From assembly GCA_003510795.1 (NCBI GenBank), contig DOKP01000060.1:20778-37212 (forward strand): a stretch of DNA of 16,435 bases, written 5' to 3'. The notes under the pieces were generated by a model. The model saw only the letters and a program-made list of their open reading frames with translations, was not told where the DNA came from and did not search any database. Below, piece by piece: positions 1 through 6,803 of this stretch (within the stretch, counting starts at the first letter, position 1; the number at the start of each line of letters is the position of its first letter). This stretch comes from Candidatus Moraniibacteriota bacterium. Its GTDB lineage: Bacteria; Patescibacteriota; Minisyncoccia; Moranbacterales; UBA9337. The translations under genes were made by a program, and so were the position numbers.

Positions 1-120
1 ATTATTTTGACCTTGGATTTCTTCTTTTTTATTTGAACCTAGAAAAGAAAAACCTAGAGCTGCTACAATAGCTACGATTATTAAACTGCCTGCGATGGTT
101 GATATTTTTTTATTCATCAT
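1..120 (-). CDS. Small membrane-anchored protein, N-terminus only (cut by window edge)
   Basis: The minus strand reads MMNKKISTIAGSLIIVAIVA and continues into AALGFSFLGSNKKEEIQGQNN, giving 40 residues before the window ends. The first residues are a short basic stretch, followed by about 20 hydrophobic residues (roughly 7-28). This is the pattern of a signal anchor or signal peptide, and a charged, polar stretch follows. There is no lipobox cysteine in the visible part. Two ATG codons stand in tandem (118-120 and 115-117), so the exact start is open. No Shine-Dalgarno sequence is visible. A possible extended -10 promoter lies about 65 bases upstream. The function cannot be assigned from this fragment. 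Confidence 0.6.
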   Translation of the reverse strand, partial: MMNKKISTIAGSLIIVAIVAALGFSFLGSNKKEEIQGQNN

Positions 121-132
121 TTTTTTATTTTT

Positions 133-158
133 AACCTGTCAGTCGCGACTGACGGGTT
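133..158. repeat. 26-bp palindromic repeat, copy 1
   Basis: The core GTCAGTCGCGACTGAC is a perfect palindrome, and the flanks AACCT/GGGTT extend it to 26 bp with one mismatched pair. Its reverse complement matches a second copy at 1884-1909 at 23 of 26 positions. This copy lies in the 5' leader of the minus-strand gene starting at 120. The RNA could form a hairpin there, but the minus-strand sequence after it is A-rich, not a U tract, so it is not a terminator for that direction. Confidence 0.8.
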
Positions 159-185
159 TTATTAAAGTTTTTTTTAGATGGTTTT

Positions 186-194
186 ATTATAGCA
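186..194 (-). promoter_or_regulatory. Extended -10 promoter element for the edge gene
   Basis: The minus strand reads TGCTATAAT, a perfect extended -10 (TGnTATAAT). There is no good -35 at the usual spacing (best is TTACCC), which is tolerable for extended -10 promoters. Transcription from here would give a leader of about 60 bases containing the 26-bp palindrome before the ATG at 120. The assignment is inferred from motif match and position only. Confidence 0.45.
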
Positions 195-210
195 AATAAA
201 TTTGAAAAGG

Positions 211-281
211 GTAAGAATTGTTTAGGAATTGTTTGGGAATTTAAGAATTTGAGAATCTAGGAAGTTGGGAATATAAGAATG
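211..281. repeat. Degenerate word block (GGAATTTAG-like, period about 8-11)
   Basis: A run of related words built on GGAATTGTTT, GGAATTTAA, GAATTTGA, GAATCTAG and GGAAGTTG is repeated head to tail. The same word style appears again just after the LCP stop codon (2183-2220: GAATTTAGGAATATGGGAATTT). No open reading frame of note lies here. It is probably non-coding, slippage-derived sequence. Confidence 0.5.
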
Positions 282-300
282 AAATTATTTTTTAATAACG

Positions 301-381
301 GGTCATTCATCATCGGCAATCGGTCATCAAAATATATTTTATATTAGTCTTGATAACTGATGACTTTTGACTTGATGACTT
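301..381. repeat. Degenerate word block (GGTCATC / TGATGACTT)
   Basis: Words GGTCATTC, ATCATCGG and CGGTCATC are followed by TGATAAC, TGATGACTT and TTGATGACTT. The left half is made of the complement of the right-half word (GTCATC versus GATGAC), so the block is loosely inverted around an AT-rich centre. No gene is visible in it. Confidence 0.4.
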
Positions 382-383
382 CG

Positions 384-472
384 AATGTTCTATGCTTTAA
401 TGTTTAATGTTGTATGTTTCGTGCTATGTGTTCTATGTTTCATGCTAATATGTTAAGATACTAATATGCTAA
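384..472. repeat. Degenerate word block (ATGTTCTATG / ATGCTAAT) ahead of LCP
   Basis: Words such as ATGTTCTATGCT, ATGTTTAATGTTG, GTTCTATGTTTC and GCTAATATG follow one another with a period of about 7-9 bases and run directly into the TCCGCC palindrome at 473. The same arrangement stands upstream of pth at 2381-2469, and a further block of the same words is found at 8371-8445. Confidence 0.5.
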
Positions 473-488
473 TCCGCCAGCTGGCGGA
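473..488. repeat. 16-bp perfect palindrome TCCGCCAGCTGGCGGA
   Basis: This is a self-complementary 16-mer at the end of the ATGCTAAT word block. It is followed by GTTAAAATG, a three-codon dead-end ATG (495 ATG AAA TAA). It lies 27 bases before the LCP start. Its right half, GGCGGAG, resembles a Shine-Dalgarno sequence but is too far from the LCP ATG to be one. A longer relative stands before pth at 2447-2469. Confidence 0.75.
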
Positions 489-515
489 GTTAAAATGAAA
501 TAAATTTGCTTCTCT

Positions 516-2183
516 ATGGACAGTTTAAGAAGAAAAAAAAATAGCCCCACCCCCTCTCCGCAAACACACACCGCTCTGAAAACATCTCCAGCCTCAAACT
601 ACCAAAAAAATGCACCCTCAAAAAATTCTACCGCCAAATCTCATTTTTACGGAAAAAATATTTCCAAAAACCTCTTTGTTAAAAAAAACAAACCCGGATT
701 TTCTCTTGTAAAATTAATAAAAAACTTTTTCTTGGCAATATTTTCACTAGGTTTAATTGTAATTTTGGTAGTGGGCGGATTTTTGGTTTATAAATTAAAT
801 ATTTTAAGTACCTCCATAAATAACGACTCGGATGCTGCTAAAAAACCAATTTTAGAAACATTATCAGATATTTCCAAGATAACCAGTGCGGAGAGAGCTA
901 TTCTAAAAGGAGAAAGCTCCGAAAGAATTAATATTCTTCTTCTGGGAATTGCCGGCCAAGGCAAACCAGGTGGAGATTTGACCGATACGATAATGATTGC
1001 CAGTGTTGATACAAAAAATAAAAAAATCGCCCTCCTTTCTTTGCCTAGAGATTTGTATGCCTCTGTACCAGAATCCAGCTACAGCGCCAAGATTAATTCT
1101 CTCTACAAATATGGTTTATCTAATAATCAAGATATCAACCCTCTTCGAGAAACTATTGAAAATATAACTAATCTTTCTATCAATTATTATTTAGTTGTTA
1201 ACTTTTCCGGCTTTGAAAAATTCATCGATGATATTGGCGGCATCCACGTCGAAGTCCAACGAGATATTTTTGATCCGACTTATCCAGGACCAAATTATAG
1301 TTATGAAACTTTTGAAATTAAAAAAGGCTTTCACAGATTAGATGGCGCTACCGCCCTAAAATATGCCCGTGAACGTCATAATGATCCCGAGGGTGATTTT
1401 GGCCGAGCCAAGAGACAGCAACAGGTCATCCAAGCTGCCAAAAATAAAATTTTTTCCACTCAAACACTTCTTAATCCTTTTGCTGTTTCTAAATTGATAG
1501 ATACCTTGGGAGAAAACGTCAAAACAAATCTAACTCTTGAAGAAATAGATAGTCTTATCAAACTAACTAAAAATCTAGACACTCAAAATATAAATAATGC
1601 CGTCGTAGATGCCTGGAAAGAAGACAGCCTGCTCAAAGTTTCTCATATTTTTTATGAAAACACCCAAGCATTTATTTTGGTTCCCCGAGTGGGAAATTAC
1701 ACGGAGATCCAGGAACTAGCTAAAAATATTTTTGATTTAAAAATATTAGAGAAACGAAAAGAAGAGATAAAAAATGAAAATCCAAGCATCGCCCTTATTA
1801 ATAATACTGGTAATTCCGCCACTTATTCCAAAATAGAATTATTACTAAAGAAAAAATTGGGTTTTGAAAATATTAAAAAATTAAACCCGTCAATCGCGAT
1901 TGGCAGGTTAAAAAGTGATTATTCTGCTACTGCTAATACTTCTATTTTTGATCTCACTCTGGGCAGAAAACCGTTTTCTCTGGACGAATTAATTAAAAAA
2001 ATACCAGCCTCTCTAAACACTGACAATTCTTATTTATCAATAGCCATAAAAGAAGACATCATTAACTATGATTTAGTAATAATTTTAGGCGAAGATCTGA
2101 ACGATATTTACCGCTATGATGAAGACTCCCCCGAAGATCTGCAGAAATCTGAAGCCGATCAGGAAGTGGGGATAATGAATTAA
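516..2183 (+). CDS. LytR-CpsA-Psr (LCP) family protein with LytR_C domain
   Basis: LCP enzymes transfer undecaprenyl-linked glycopolymers to peptidoglycan on the outer face of the membrane. Residues 1-66 are a cytoplasmic, S/T/P/N/K-rich, probably disordered tail. One membrane helix spans about 68-93. The LCP domain runs from about 137 to 310 and shows the family landmarks: LLLGIAG, DLTDTIM (Asp154 and Asp157), SLPRD (Arg178, Asp179), a VNFSGFEKFIDDIGG block, and YARERHND...DFGRAKRQQQ with the lipid-phosphate-binding arginines (around 285, 287, 297 and 300). Residues from about 423 match a LytR_C domain (IALINNTGNSA opening). The start at 516 is chosen because an in-frame stop lies at 501; no Shine-Dalgarno sequence is visible. 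The reading frame carries a 26-bp palindromic repeat at residues 457-465. The family call is firm; the polymer handled is unknown. Confidence 0.92.
   Translation: MDSLRRKKNSPTPSPQTHTALKTSPASNYQKNAPSKNSTAKSHFYGKNISKNLFVKKNKPGFSLVKLIKNFFLAIFSLGLIVILVVGGFLVYKLNILSTSINNDSDAAKKPILETLSDISKITSAERAILKGESSERINILLLGIAGQGKPGGDLTDTIMIASVDTKNKKIALLSLPRDLYASVPESSYSAKINSLYKYGLSNNQDINPLRETIENITNLSINYYLVVNFSGFEKFIDDIGGIHVEVQRDIFDPTYPGPNYSYETFEIKKGFHRLDGATALKYARERHNDPEGDFGRAKRQQQVIQAAKNKIFSTQTLLNPFAVSKLIDTLGENVKTNLTLEEIDSLIKLTKNLDTQNINNAVVDAWKEDSLLKVSHIFYENTQAFILVPRVGNYTEIQELAKNIFDLKILEKRKEEIKNENPSIALINNTGNSATYSKIELLLKKKLGFENIKKLNPSIAIGRLKSDYSATANTSIFDLTLGRKPFSLDELIKKIPASLNTDNSYLSIAIKEDIINYDLVIILGEDLNDIYRYDEDSPEDLQKSEADQEVGIMN
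1884..1909. repeat. 26-bp palindromic repeat, copy 2, inside the LCP gene
   Basis: AACCCGTCAATCGCGATTGG with CAGGTT completing it matches the reverse complement of the element at 133-158 at 23 of 26 bases. It is read in frame as NPSIAIGRL within the LytR_C domain. The dyad core is CAATCGCGATTG. This looks like an intergenic palindromic element that is tolerated in coding sequence. Confidence 0.75.
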
Positions 2184-2246
2184 GAATTTAGGAATATGGG
2201 AATTTGAGATTTTAGGAATGAATAAAATTGTCGAATTATTTCCCTC
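2184..2246. other. Start of the LCP-pth intergenic region; word block, no gene
   Basis: After the LCP stop the sequence holds GAATTTAGGAATATGGGAATTTG-like words related to those at 211-281, followed by AT-rich sequence. I see no gene, terminator hairpin or promoter that I would defend. The rest of the gap to pth is taken up by the nested inverted repeat and the word block listed next. Confidence 0.4.
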
Positions 2247-2362
2247 GTCTCTGCGAGTAATTTGAGTACTCTCAAATTGCGTGGCAGTCCAGTAATTTAC
2301 GGTATGCCTAAGTTAAATTAAGCACTGGATTGCCACGTCGGGATTACCCTCCTCGCAAAGAC
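2247..2362. repeat. 116-bp nested inverted-repeat element (MITE-like or structured RNA)
   Basis: Outer arms GTCTCTGCGAG (2247-2257) and CTCGCAAAGAC (2352-2362) pair with one mismatch. Inner arms GTGGCAGTCCAGT (2281-2293) and ACTGGATTGCCAC (2324-2336) pair with one mismatch. The left arm holds its own perfect hairpin, AATTTGAG-TACT-CTCAAATT (2259-2278). There is no room for a transposase. A reverse-oriented match to its right end, CTGTCTTTGCGAG, occurs at 8314-8326, so it belongs to a dispersed family. The ending resembles the GTCTTTGCGAGG...GGCAATCC intergenic repeats found in many bacterial genomes. Confidence 0.7.
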
Positions 2363-2380
2363 AGACTAAAATAAGTTGTT

Positions 2381-2446
2381 TTAATGTTAAAATGCTAACA
2401 TGTTAATATGATTGTATGCTAAAATGTTAATATGCTAATCCGCTAA
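2381..2446. repeat. Degenerate ATGCTAAT / ATGTTAAT word block ahead of pth
   Basis: Words TTAATGTTAAAATGCTAAC, ATGTTAATATG, TATGCTAAAATG and TTAATATGCTAATCCGCTAA repeat in near tandem and run into the TCCGCC palindrome. This is the same composite layout as 384-488. Confidence 0.55.
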
Positions 2447-2469
2447 TCCGCCAACTGGTCGGAGGCGGA
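2447..2469. repeat. TCCGCC...GGCGGA palindrome overlapping the pth ribosome binding region
   Basis: Arms TCCGCC (2447-2452) and GGCGGA (2464-2469) flank AACTGGTCGGA. The right arm creates GGAGGCGGAG (2461-2470), a strong Shine-Dalgarno-like purine run 5 bases before a GTG (2476) and 14 bases before the ATG (2485) of pth. The repeat may therefore supply the ribosome binding site, and the hairpin could mask it. Masking is inference. Confidence 0.55.
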
Positions 2470-2484
2470 GCTAACGTGAACTCT

Positions 2485-3069
2485 ATGAAAATAATCATTG
2501 GCCTTGGTAATCCAGGCGAAAAATATACCCAAACTCGACATAATGTTGGGTTTATAATTTTAGATGAAATTCAAAAAAAACTTGAGTTCCCCGAGTTTGA
2601 ATTTAATAAGAAATTTAATGCCCTAATTTCAGAGAAAAACATTACTCAAGAAAAAACCGAACAAAGTTTTTTGGGTAAATTATTTTCTTCCAACAATCAA
2701 GAAAAATTAATTTTAGTTAAACCGCAAACTTTTATGAATAACTCCGGACAATCTGTGCGAGCCGTTTTTGATTTTTACAAACTCACTCCCCAAGATTTGA
2801 TTATTCTTAACGATGACTTGGATATTTTAGTAGGGAAATATAAGACATCTCCCGACTCCAGTGCTCGTGGCCACAATGGCGTGCAAAGCATCGTTGATCA
2901 CGTTGGTACTCAAGATATAAAAAGAATTAAAATCGGTGTAGAAAAAGAAACTGGCCGAGCTTCCCGTCAAACTCCCGGAGAGCAATTTGTTCTGGAAAAT
3001 TTTAATCCTGATGAATTAACTAAAGTGGTCTCTCTCGCTAATAATATAATTTCAGAAATCATATTATAA
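2485..3069 (+). CDS. pth: Peptidyl-tRNA hydrolase
   Basis: The enzyme cleaves the ester bond of peptidyl-tRNAs that drop off ribosomes, recycling tRNA in the cytoplasm. The protein (194 residues from the ATG) starts with the family signature MKIIIGLGNPG. It carries Asn9 and the catalytic His19 (TRHNVGF), the KPQTFMNNSG block (about 79-88), Asp110 in LNDDLDI, the RGHNG loop (128-132), IKIGV (148-152) and a C-terminal VLENF. A short insertion around residues 50-72 (rich in E, K, Q and N) lengthens the loop before KPQTFMN. The ATG at 2485 is chosen because family members begin at MKI. A GTG at 2476, three codons earlier, is better spaced from the GGCGGAG purine run and would add MNS. The gene converges with murC, with 47 bases between stop codons and no convincing terminator. 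Confidence 0.97.
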   Translation: MKIIIGLGNPGEKYTQTRHNVGFIILDEIQKKLEFPEFEFNKKFNALISEKNITQEKTEQSFLGKLFSSNNQEKLILVKPQTFMNNSGQSVRAVFDFYKLTPQDLIILNDDLDILVGKYKTSPDSSARGHNGVQSIVDHVGTQDIKRIKIGVEKETGRASRQTPGEQFVLENFNPDELTKVVSLANNIISEIIL

Positions 3070-3116
3070 GTGTTGGCATATCTGCCTATGGAATATAAAA
3101 AATTTTAGTTTTGAAA

Positions 3117-4511
3117 TTATTGGGTATATTTATTTTTTAATCCATGCGTTACCCGCCAAACATCGCCCGCGCCCATGGAAATTATCAAATCATTTGCTCC
3201 TATTTTATTCTTAAGAATTTCAATTGCCTCTTCAATAGTCGGGACATATCGCGCTTTTTGAGGGTCATGTCTATTTATAAGCCTTACTAAATCGCGCGAG
3301 CTCACATTACCTGAAGTTTCTCGCGCACTTCCGTAAATATCCAAAACAATAACCTCATTGACATTATCAAAGCTTTGAGAAAATTCCGTCAATAATGCCT
3401 CCGTGCGGGTGAAAGAGTGCGGGTGAAAAATAGTAATAATATTTTTCTGCGGAAAAATATTTCTCGCTGTTTTCAGCGTAGTTATTATCTCCTGCGGATG
3501 GTGAGCATAATCGTCAATCAAAATCGCTCCTTGACTCTCTCCAATATATTCAAAACGCCTGATAGTGCCACCAAAAGTCTTCAGGGCGTCAGCGACTCTC
3601 AAGCTATTTAAATTAAGTTTATGACACAGGGCAATTGCAGCTGCAACGTTTAAAGCATTGTGTTTGCCAGGAAGAGCAATTTTAAATTTACCTAGCAAAT
3701 CATCTTTGTATAAGATTTCAAAAGATTGGCCGACGCTGTTATTGATCTGAAAATTATTAATCTGAAATTCAAAATTTTCAATTTTACACATACTGTCTTC
3801 CGTAAATCCATAACTGATTTTTTGGCAACTGGCTTGCTTGGCAATTTCTACCACATCGCTATCATCATTACAATAAACCAAAAATCCATGCCTAGGTATT
3901 TTTTTTACAAAATCGATAAAAGCCTGCTTATAATCATCAAAAGTTTTATAAAAATCTGGATGATCATAATCCGCGCTAGTAAGAATAACCGCCCAAGGAT
4001 TATAGCTTTTTAATTTATTCTGATATTCATCGGCTTCGATAATAAAATAATCTCCAGTTCCTGCCAAACTATTACCCTTCCAGTCTTTTACTTTACTTCC
4101 TACAAGCGCGCTAGGCTTTAATCCTAATTCTTTAAAAACCGTGGCCAAAATAGCGGTGGTGGTGGTTTTGCCATGCGTCCCGCATACTGCTATTCCCATT
4201 TTCTGATTGAAAAGTTCCGCCAAAGCTTCCGGATAGCTTAGAGTAGGCACTCCTTGTCGAGTTAATTCTGCCAGTTCCGGATTGTCCTTAGATACGCAAG
4301 TAGAATAAACTGCCAGGTAAACATTCTTGGGAATATTCTCTATATCATATGAATCAAAAACTTCGATATTATTTCTTTTTAAAATATCACCATAAAAATG
4401 ATCACCATTATCTGATCCAGAAACTTCATAGCCTAAATTTTTATATATCACAGCCAAAGCCGAGGTGCCCGCCCCCTCAATACTTATTATATAAATTTTT
4501 TTATTTTTCAT
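3117..4511 (-). CDS. murC: UDP-N-acetylmuramate--L-alanine ligase (MurC)
   Basis: MurC adds L-alanine to UDP-MurNAc with ATP, the first amino-acid step of peptidoglycan synthesis. Order of landmarks: N-terminal Rossmann-like IEGAGTSALA and GYEVSGSD (11-34); ATP loop GTHGKTTTT (111-119); EADEY (159-163) with a DYDHPD motif (181-186); PGKHNALN (281-288); DDYAHHP (333-339); FHPHSFTRT (362-370). The length of 464 is normal for MurC. The EADEY...YDHPD wording is somewhat like the recycling ligase Mpl, but size and the company of murG favour MurC. Residues 246-258 (NFEFQINNFQINN) are a low-complexity duplication at the central/C-terminal domain border. It is the last gene of the scpA-scpB-carboxypeptidase-murG-murC series, 43 bases after murG. 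Confidence 0.93.
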   Translation of the reverse strand: MKNKKIYIISIEGAGTSALAVIYKNLGYEVSGSDNGDHFYGDILKRNNIEVFDSYDIENIPKNVYLAVYSTCVSKDNPELAELTRQGVPTLSYPEALAELFNQKMGIAVCGTHGKTTTTAILATVFKELGLKPSALVGSKVKDWKGNSLAGTGDYFIIEADEYQNKLKSYNPWAVILTSADYDHPDFYKTFDDYKQAFIDFVKKIPRHGFLVYCNDDSDVVEIAKQASCQKISYGFTEDSMCKIENFEFQINNFQINNSVGQSFEILYKDDLLGKFKIALPGKHNALNVAAAIALCHKLNLNSLRVADALKTFGGTIRRFEYIGESQGAILIDDYAHHPQEIITTLKTARNIFPQKNIITIFHPHSFTRTEALLTEFSQSFDNVNEVIVLDIYGSARETSGNVSSRDLVRLINRHDPQKARYVPTIEEAIEILKNKIGANDLIISMGAGDVWRVTHGLKNKYTQ

Positions 4512-4554
4512 ACTTTTAAGCTAGACTCTCTGAGCACCCAATTATAACTCTGCA

Positions 4555-5661
4555 TTATCTAGCTAAATCAAGCACCCCTTGCGCTATTTTTAAAGATGCA
4601 TCTGCATGATAGAACTCTTGTATGTTTTTAGATAACTTCTCTCTTAATTCACTATCACTCAAAACATTTTCTATTTTTCCAATTAACATATTTCTGCCAA
4701 TATTGGATTCTTCCAAGACAATTGCGCCACCTCTTTCCGTCAGAAAATAAGCATTCATCCCTTGATGATTATTAGCCGCTGTGGAAAGCGGGATTAAAAT
4801 GACTGGCTTCCCGTTGGCAGCTATTTCAGAAATAGAATTAGCTCCCGCCCGACTGATGACAACATCAGCTGCGCTTAAGGCGTTTTTCATATCCTCCAAA
4901 TCTAAAAAAGGAATTGGATGATAGCCGTCTCTACCCTCCTTTACACCCATTATTCTAGCTTGCTTAATTGTTTCTTTGTAATTATTTTCCCCAGTCTGAT
5001 GAATGACTTGAGTGATTTTTATTAAATCATTTATAATGCTAGTTACTGCCACATTAATATTTTGCGCTCCTTGGCTACCCCCTAAAACCAAAACAATTGG
5101 CCGTGATTGAGTTAGGTTAAATTTATCAATAAAAATATTTTTATTTCCTTTGTTGATATCGCTTCTTACAGGATTGCCTGTTAAAAGGATTTTACTTTCA
5201 GGAAAATATTTTCTAGTGCTGGGATAAGAAATAGCAATTCTTTGAGACATTTTTCCAATAATACGATTAGCTAATCCCGGCATCGCATCTGATTCATGAG
5301 TTAAAATTGGAATCATATATACCCAAGCTGCAAAAGCTACTGGCACAGAAACATATCCTCCCTTGGAAAAAATTACATCTGGCATATACCATAAAAGATG
5401 CCACAAAGATTGTAGAATTCCAACGGGTAATTTAAAAAAATCAAGGAAGTTAAGAAAGGAAAAATACCTCCTCATCTTTCCGCTCATAATGCTCTTGCTT
5501 GGAATAGAATTTTCATTCATTATTCTCTTTTCCAGTTCTCCTCCCGATCCTAAATACAAAAATTCCGCATTATGGTCTTCTTCTCTTATTTTTTCCACTA
5601 CAGCAATCAATGGAAAAACATGCCCACCTGTTCCACCGCCAGTTAAAACTATTCTTATCAT
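4555..5661 (-). CDS. murG: UDP-N-acetylglucosamine--undecaprenyl-pyrophosphoryl-MurNAc-pentapeptide GlcNAc transferase (MurG)
   Basis: MurG converts lipid I to lipid II at the inner membrane face (GT28 family, GT-B fold). The glycine-rich GGGTGGH (8-14) that meets the lipid pyrophosphate opens the protein. SKGGYVSVP (99-107), ILTHESDAMPG (119-129) with the conserved His-Glu, LGGSQGAQN (193-201), and the UDP-GlcNAc-binding RAGANSISEIAANG (271-284) with NNHQGMNA (297-304) follow in order. Length 368 is typical. It sits directly upstream of murC on the same strand, so the two are probably cotranscribed. The 83 bases upstream hold a small GTTCACG-type word block. No clear Shine-Dalgarno sequence is visible before the ATG. 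Confidence 0.96.
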   Translation of the reverse strand: MIRIVLTGGGTGGHVFPLIAVVEKIREEDHNAEFLYLGSGGELEKRIMNENSIPSKSIMSGKMRRYFSFLNFLDFFKLPVGILQSLWHLLWYMPDVIFSKGGYVSVPVAFAAWVYMIPILTHESDAMPGLANRIIGKMSQRIAISYPSTRKYFPESKILLTGNPVRSDINKGNKNIFIDKFNLTQSRPIVLVLGGSQGAQNINVAVTSIINDLIKITQVIHQTGENNYKETIKQARIMGVKEGRDGYHPIPFLDLEDMKNALSAADVVISRAGANSISEIAANGKPVILIPLSTAANNHQGMNAYFLTERGGAIVLEESNIGRNMLIGKIENVLSDSELREKLSKNIQEFYHADASLKIAQGVLDLAR

Positions 5662-5676
5662 ATAAATTAGTTTTTA

Positions 5677-5705
5677 GTTCACGGTTCACAGCTCACAGTG
5701 TCCGT
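5677..5705. repeat. Short word block (GTTCACG GTTCACA GCTCACA)
   Basis: Three 7-base words differing by one or two bases stand head to tail, followed by a decayed fourth (GTGTCCG). They lie in the carboxypeptidase-murG gap. This is another family of the near-tandem intergenic words seen throughout the window. Confidence 0.4.
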
Positions 5706-5744
5706 GGATAAAATTATCATTATTTAAAAATATTTTATTTAAAA

Positions 5745-6797
5745 TTACTGCCAAACGTGCGTCTTAAAAGCCCAGTTGGCCATTTCTCTAGCATCTTCCC
5801 ACATATATGGATCATTTAAAACCACCGCGATTATTTTATGCTTTTTTGTGCTATCCTCAGCCGCTAACATCAAAGATTTTCCTGCCAAGGGCGTAAAACC
5901 GGTCTTGGTACCCAGGCATTCCGGCATTTCATTTAATAATCTGTTTGTATTCATTATATCATGAGATATTTTTCCATCCATAGAATAGATAGCAGTGTCC
6001 GGAATTTTAAAAGTATCCCAGATTACCTTATATCTCATCGAAAAAGCCGCAATTCTAGCTATATCATAAGCGCTAGAATAACATTCATTCTCTCGCCCAT
6101 CGATTTCCAATCCTGAAGCTGTACAAAAATGCGAGTTTTTTAGTCCCAACTCTTTGGCTTTGTCGTTCATCATTTGGGCAAATTTTTCTTGAGTTCCTGC
6201 TATATGCTTGCCCAAAGCAATTGCTGAGTCATTGGCGCTATTCATGAGCATAGCTTTTAATAAAGATCTGGCAGAAATAGTTTCTCCAATTCTCAACCGA
6301 GTGCTGATGCAATTGCCTGAGGATGGGCATCCAATTTTTGTTCCATCGGCATATACAGCTTCTTCGTCAATAGTTATCGCCTCTTTATCTAAATCTTTTA
6401 TGTTTTCCACCACCAAAACAGCTGTCATAATTTTTGTCAAAGACGCAATTTGTCGCTCATCTTTCCCATTTTTATAATACAAAATTGTTCCGCTATCTGC
6501 ATCTAAGATAATTGAAGCATGGGCGCGGAAAACATCCAGCTCTGGAGCTTGTGTTTTTTTTACCGGCACATAAGCAGCTAAAGGAAAGCTGTGTTTGGTA
6601 AGCAAACTCTCTTCATTGGGTGAAACTTTGGAATCTGATTCGCCCTTTACCATCTGGACTGTTTCGCTGTTAAATTCATCTTTCTTATCTTTGAAAAAAG
6701 AACTATTCCAAAGATTTCCTCCATAAAAAGGCCACAAAAAAAGACTTGCAATAAATAACCCTCCTAATAATTTTATTGAAAATATTTTTTTTAACAT
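5745..6797 (-). CDS. D-alanyl-D-alanine carboxypeptidase, S11 family (DacA-type penicillin-binding protein)
   Basis: These enzymes remove the terminal D-Ala of peptidoglycan pentapeptides outside the membrane. The N-terminus has basic residues and a hydrophobic segment (about 6-24), which acts as a signal peptide or anchor, followed by a linker to about residue 92. The penicilloyl-serine-transferase triad is complete: SLTK (Ser119 nucleophile, Lys122), SAN (187-189) and KTG (298-300), with GTKTGFTPLAGKSL in the usual form. At 350 residues it ends soon after the catalytic domain and lacks the C-terminal amphipathic anchor domain of E. coli DacA, so the N-terminal segment probably holds it in the membrane. 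It follows scpB after 6 bases, indicating cotranscription and perhaps translational coupling. Confidence 0.93.
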   Translation of the reverse strand: MLKKIFSIKLLGGLFIASLFLWPFYGGNLWNSSFFKDKKDEFNSETVQMVKGESDSKVSPNEESLLTKHSFPLAAYVPVKKTQAPELDVFRAHASIILDADSGTILYYKNGKDERQIASLTKIMTAVLVVENIKDLDKEAITIDEEAVYADGTKIGCPSSGNCISTRLRIGETISARSLLKAMLMNSANDSAIALGKHIAGTQEKFAQMMNDKAKELGLKNSHFCTASGLEIDGRENECYSSAYDIARIAAFSMRYKVIWDTFKIPDTAIYSMDGKISHDIMNTNRLLNEMPECLGTKTGFTPLAGKSLMLAAEDSTKKHKIIAVVLNDPYMWEDAREMANWAFKTHVWQ

Positions 6798-6803
6798 AAT
6801 AAA

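Noticed and set aside
495..503. ATG AAA TAA after the palindrome before LCP, as a regulatory leader peptide
   Set aside because: Two codons followed by a stop; nothing supports an attenuation role beyond its position.
3070..3116. Possible terminator hairpin between convergent pth and murC (GGCA-TATC-TGCC)
   Set aside because: Only four base pairs and no T tract following the stem; too weak.
5363..5665. Plus-strand frame of 100 codons inside murG
   Set aside because: It is antisense to a clear murG; composition is that of a shadow frame.
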